A stretch of 23,793 nt of DNA from a virus. A program made the translations under genes and the position numbers. Positions 23,272-23,793 of the stretch are shown one piece after another. The stretch is from positions 1-23,793 of IMG/VR virus record IMGVR_UViG_3300005617_000751; one strand, given 5' to 3'. Under the pieces are notes generated by a model. That model had not been told where the DNA came from and made no database searches. It was given only the letters and a program-made list of their open reading frames with translations. Position 1 is the first letter of the stretch. Every line of letters begins with the position of its first letter.

Positions 23272-23638
23272 GCACAGACACACTCGTTTTGGCATATGTT
23301 TTAAAATGTCCCTTATCAGGTGTGCTAAAAAAACCAGAAATCTGTTGTTGATCTGAAAAAGTTTGACCCGGCTCAATGACACGAGAAATATGTTTAGACG
23401 CGACTTCCTTTTCCCCATTTCCTTGATCAAGAGAAGAAGAATAATAAATATGATACGTGTAACTTTTATTTGTGTCGTTTGTAATATGAACACCGTGATT
23501 ACTTGCAACATTTAATCCATTACTATGACGAGATTCATAATATGGCATTTCACAAACCAATGTGCCGCCACCCGGACCTGATGCAAATGAAGATAAACTA
23601 GATAAAATTAAACTAACAGCGCATAAAGTTTTTTTCAT
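23216..23638 (-). CDS. Secreted protein of unknown function (140 aa)
   Basis: The ATG at 23638 is preferred: AAGG lies about 9 nt upstream and it begins a classic Sec signal (MKKTLCAVSLILSSLSSFAS, cleavage probably after Ala19 or close by). The frame continues 19 codons further upstream but without a ribosome site. The mature part opens GPGGGTLVCEMPYY and contains two Cys, near the start and at APCVYKN near the end, which could form a disulfide. The rest is polar and strand-rich (KSYTYHIYYSSS, HISRVIEPGQTF, KGHFKTYAKTSVSV), suggesting a small periplasmic or secreted beta-sandwich. No family recognised. Its 3' end overlaps the LptE-like gene, so the two are cotranscribed and probably act together in the envelope. 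Confidence 0.75.
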   Translation of the reverse strand: MKKTLCAVSLILSSLSSFASGPGGGTLVCEMPYYESRHSNGLNVASNHGVHITNDTNKSYTYHIYYSSSLDQGNGEKEVASKHISRVIEPGQTFSDQQQISGFFSTPDKGHFKTYAKTSVSVHDKNIMAPCVYKNKFRSY

Positions 23639-23663
23639 TATATATACCTTATTATTAATAAAT

Positions 23664-23690
23664 TCGCCGACAGTGTAAGATACCTCGCCG
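23664..23690. repeat. Direct repeat TCGCCG, 21-bp period, over the operon promoter
   Basis: TCGCCG occurs at 23664-23669 and 23685-23690, start to start 21 bp apart (two helical turns). One copy lies in the spacer of the candidate promoter and the other at about the transcription start. This is the arrangement expected for a tandem repressor site, but the hexamer is short and could be coincidental. Confidence 0.35.
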
Positions 23691-23700
23691 TTCAATACAA
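23672..23700 (-). promoter_or_regulatory. Candidate promoter of the secreted protein/LptE operon
   Basis: On the minus strand TTGTAT (23700-23695) is followed after exactly 17 bp by TACACT (23677-23672). The match to sigma70 consensus is partial (3/6 and 4/6). Transcription would start near 23665, leaving a leader of about 27 nt that contains AAGG ahead of the ATG at 23638. No other promoter-like pair is apparent in the 155 bp upstream of the gene. Confidence 0.4.
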
Positions 23701-23733
23701 GCGTCTCTACGCGGTGCCCATGGGGCCAGGAAC

Positions 23734-23770
23734 CTATAGCACAAGCCTATAGCAAAGACTATAGCAAAGA
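23734..23770. repeat. Tandem CTATAG repeats (12-13 bp period)
   Basis: CTATAG occurs at 23734, 23747 and 23759. The last two belong to perfect tandem 12-mers, CTATAGCAAAGA at 23747-23758 and 23759-23770; the first is a degenerate 13-bp unit (CTATAGCACAAGC). The period is slightly more than one helical turn. The array lies upstream of the envelope operon, next to a GC-rich patch (23702-23730) unlike the surrounding AT-rich DNA. It may be a protein-binding array or a small mobile-repeat remnant. The bases from 23771 to the right edge show no gene I can support. Confidence 0.5.
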
Positions 23771-23793
23771 GTAATCCATAACCTACATAACAT

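Noticed and set aside
23272-23511. 80-residue N-terminal extension of the LptE-like frame
   Set aside because: It lies entirely within the secreted-protein gene in another frame, has unnatural composition (long Ile/Leu runs with no domain) and would bury the lipoprotein signal peptide in the interior.
22720-23638. Rz/Rz1-type spanin pair (secreted protein overlapping a lipoprotein gene near an endolysin)
   Set aside because: Rz1 lipoproteins are much shorter and proline-rich, and Rz has an N-terminal membrane anchor with a coiled coil. Here the first protein has a cleavable signal and a beta body, the lipoprotein has LptE signatures, and the strand is opposite to the endolysin.
23737-23793. 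19-codon minus-strand ORF starting at the right edge (contains repeated LCY)
   Set aside because: It is only the translation of the CTATAG tandem repeats and has no ribosome site visible in the window.
1-23793. CRISPR array, tRNA or rRNA genes, insertion sequences, integrase and attachment site
   Set aside because: No regularly spaced repeats with unique spacers, cloverleaf-like segments, transposase or integrase reading frames were seen on either strand.

Overview
This window is part of a short-tailed (podovirus-type, T7/BPP-1-like) bacteriophage genome or prophage. It is AT-rich and tightly packed, with Shine-Dalgarno sequences ahead of most genes. A predicted outer-membrane LPS-assembly lipoprotein (LptE type) implies a Gram-negative host. 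An AT-rich gammaproteobacterium, for example a relative of Legionella, Coxiella or Rickettsiella, would fit, but the genus is a guess. No integrase, repressor, replication gene, phage RNA polymerase, large terminase or tRNA is present, so lifestyle cannot be decided.

Layout. (1) Positions 1-21220, minus strand, hold the packaging, head and tail genes. In transcription order these are small terminase, a 44-aa overlapping mini-gene, a 90-aa helical protein, portal, a 103-aa protein, scaffold, major capsid, a 291-aa decoration or head-fibre candidate, tail tubular proteins A and B, three internal virion (ejection) proteins, then a tail-fibre cluster: a fibre with a T7-gp17-like N-terminus, a long fibre with a glycine-rich tip, a 183-aa protein, and a fourth gene running off the left edge. 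(2) Positions 21294-22528, plus strand, hold a lysis-type cassette: a tail-anchored coiled-coil protein (holin/XhlA-like topology), two tiny helical proteins, and a lysozyme-fold endolysin candidate. (3) Positions 22521-23638, minus strand, hold a compact accessory operon meeting the lysis cassette tail to tail: a secreted 140-aa protein, an LptE-like lipoprotein overlapping it, and a 70-aa Cys/His protein overlapping the lipoprotein. (4) Positions 23640-23793 carry a candidate promoter with spaced direct repeats and short tandem repeats.

How it works together. The minus-strand block builds the particle: the terminase subunit recognises DNA, scaffold and capsid assemble on the portal, the tubular proteins form the short tail, the three ejection proteins cross the envelope, and the fibres bind the cell surface. 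Capsid appears to have its own sigma70-type promoter, with both hexamers matching consensus, in the 3' end of scaffold, suggesting late expression by host RNA polymerase. The plus-strand cassette would release progeny.

The most unusual element is the phage-linked LptE homologue with a secreted neighbour. LptE plugs the LptD channel that places LPS in the outer membrane. A virus copy could alter LPS display, for example to exclude competing phages or change the surface of a lysogen. That role is inference; the family call rests on reading the protein sequence.
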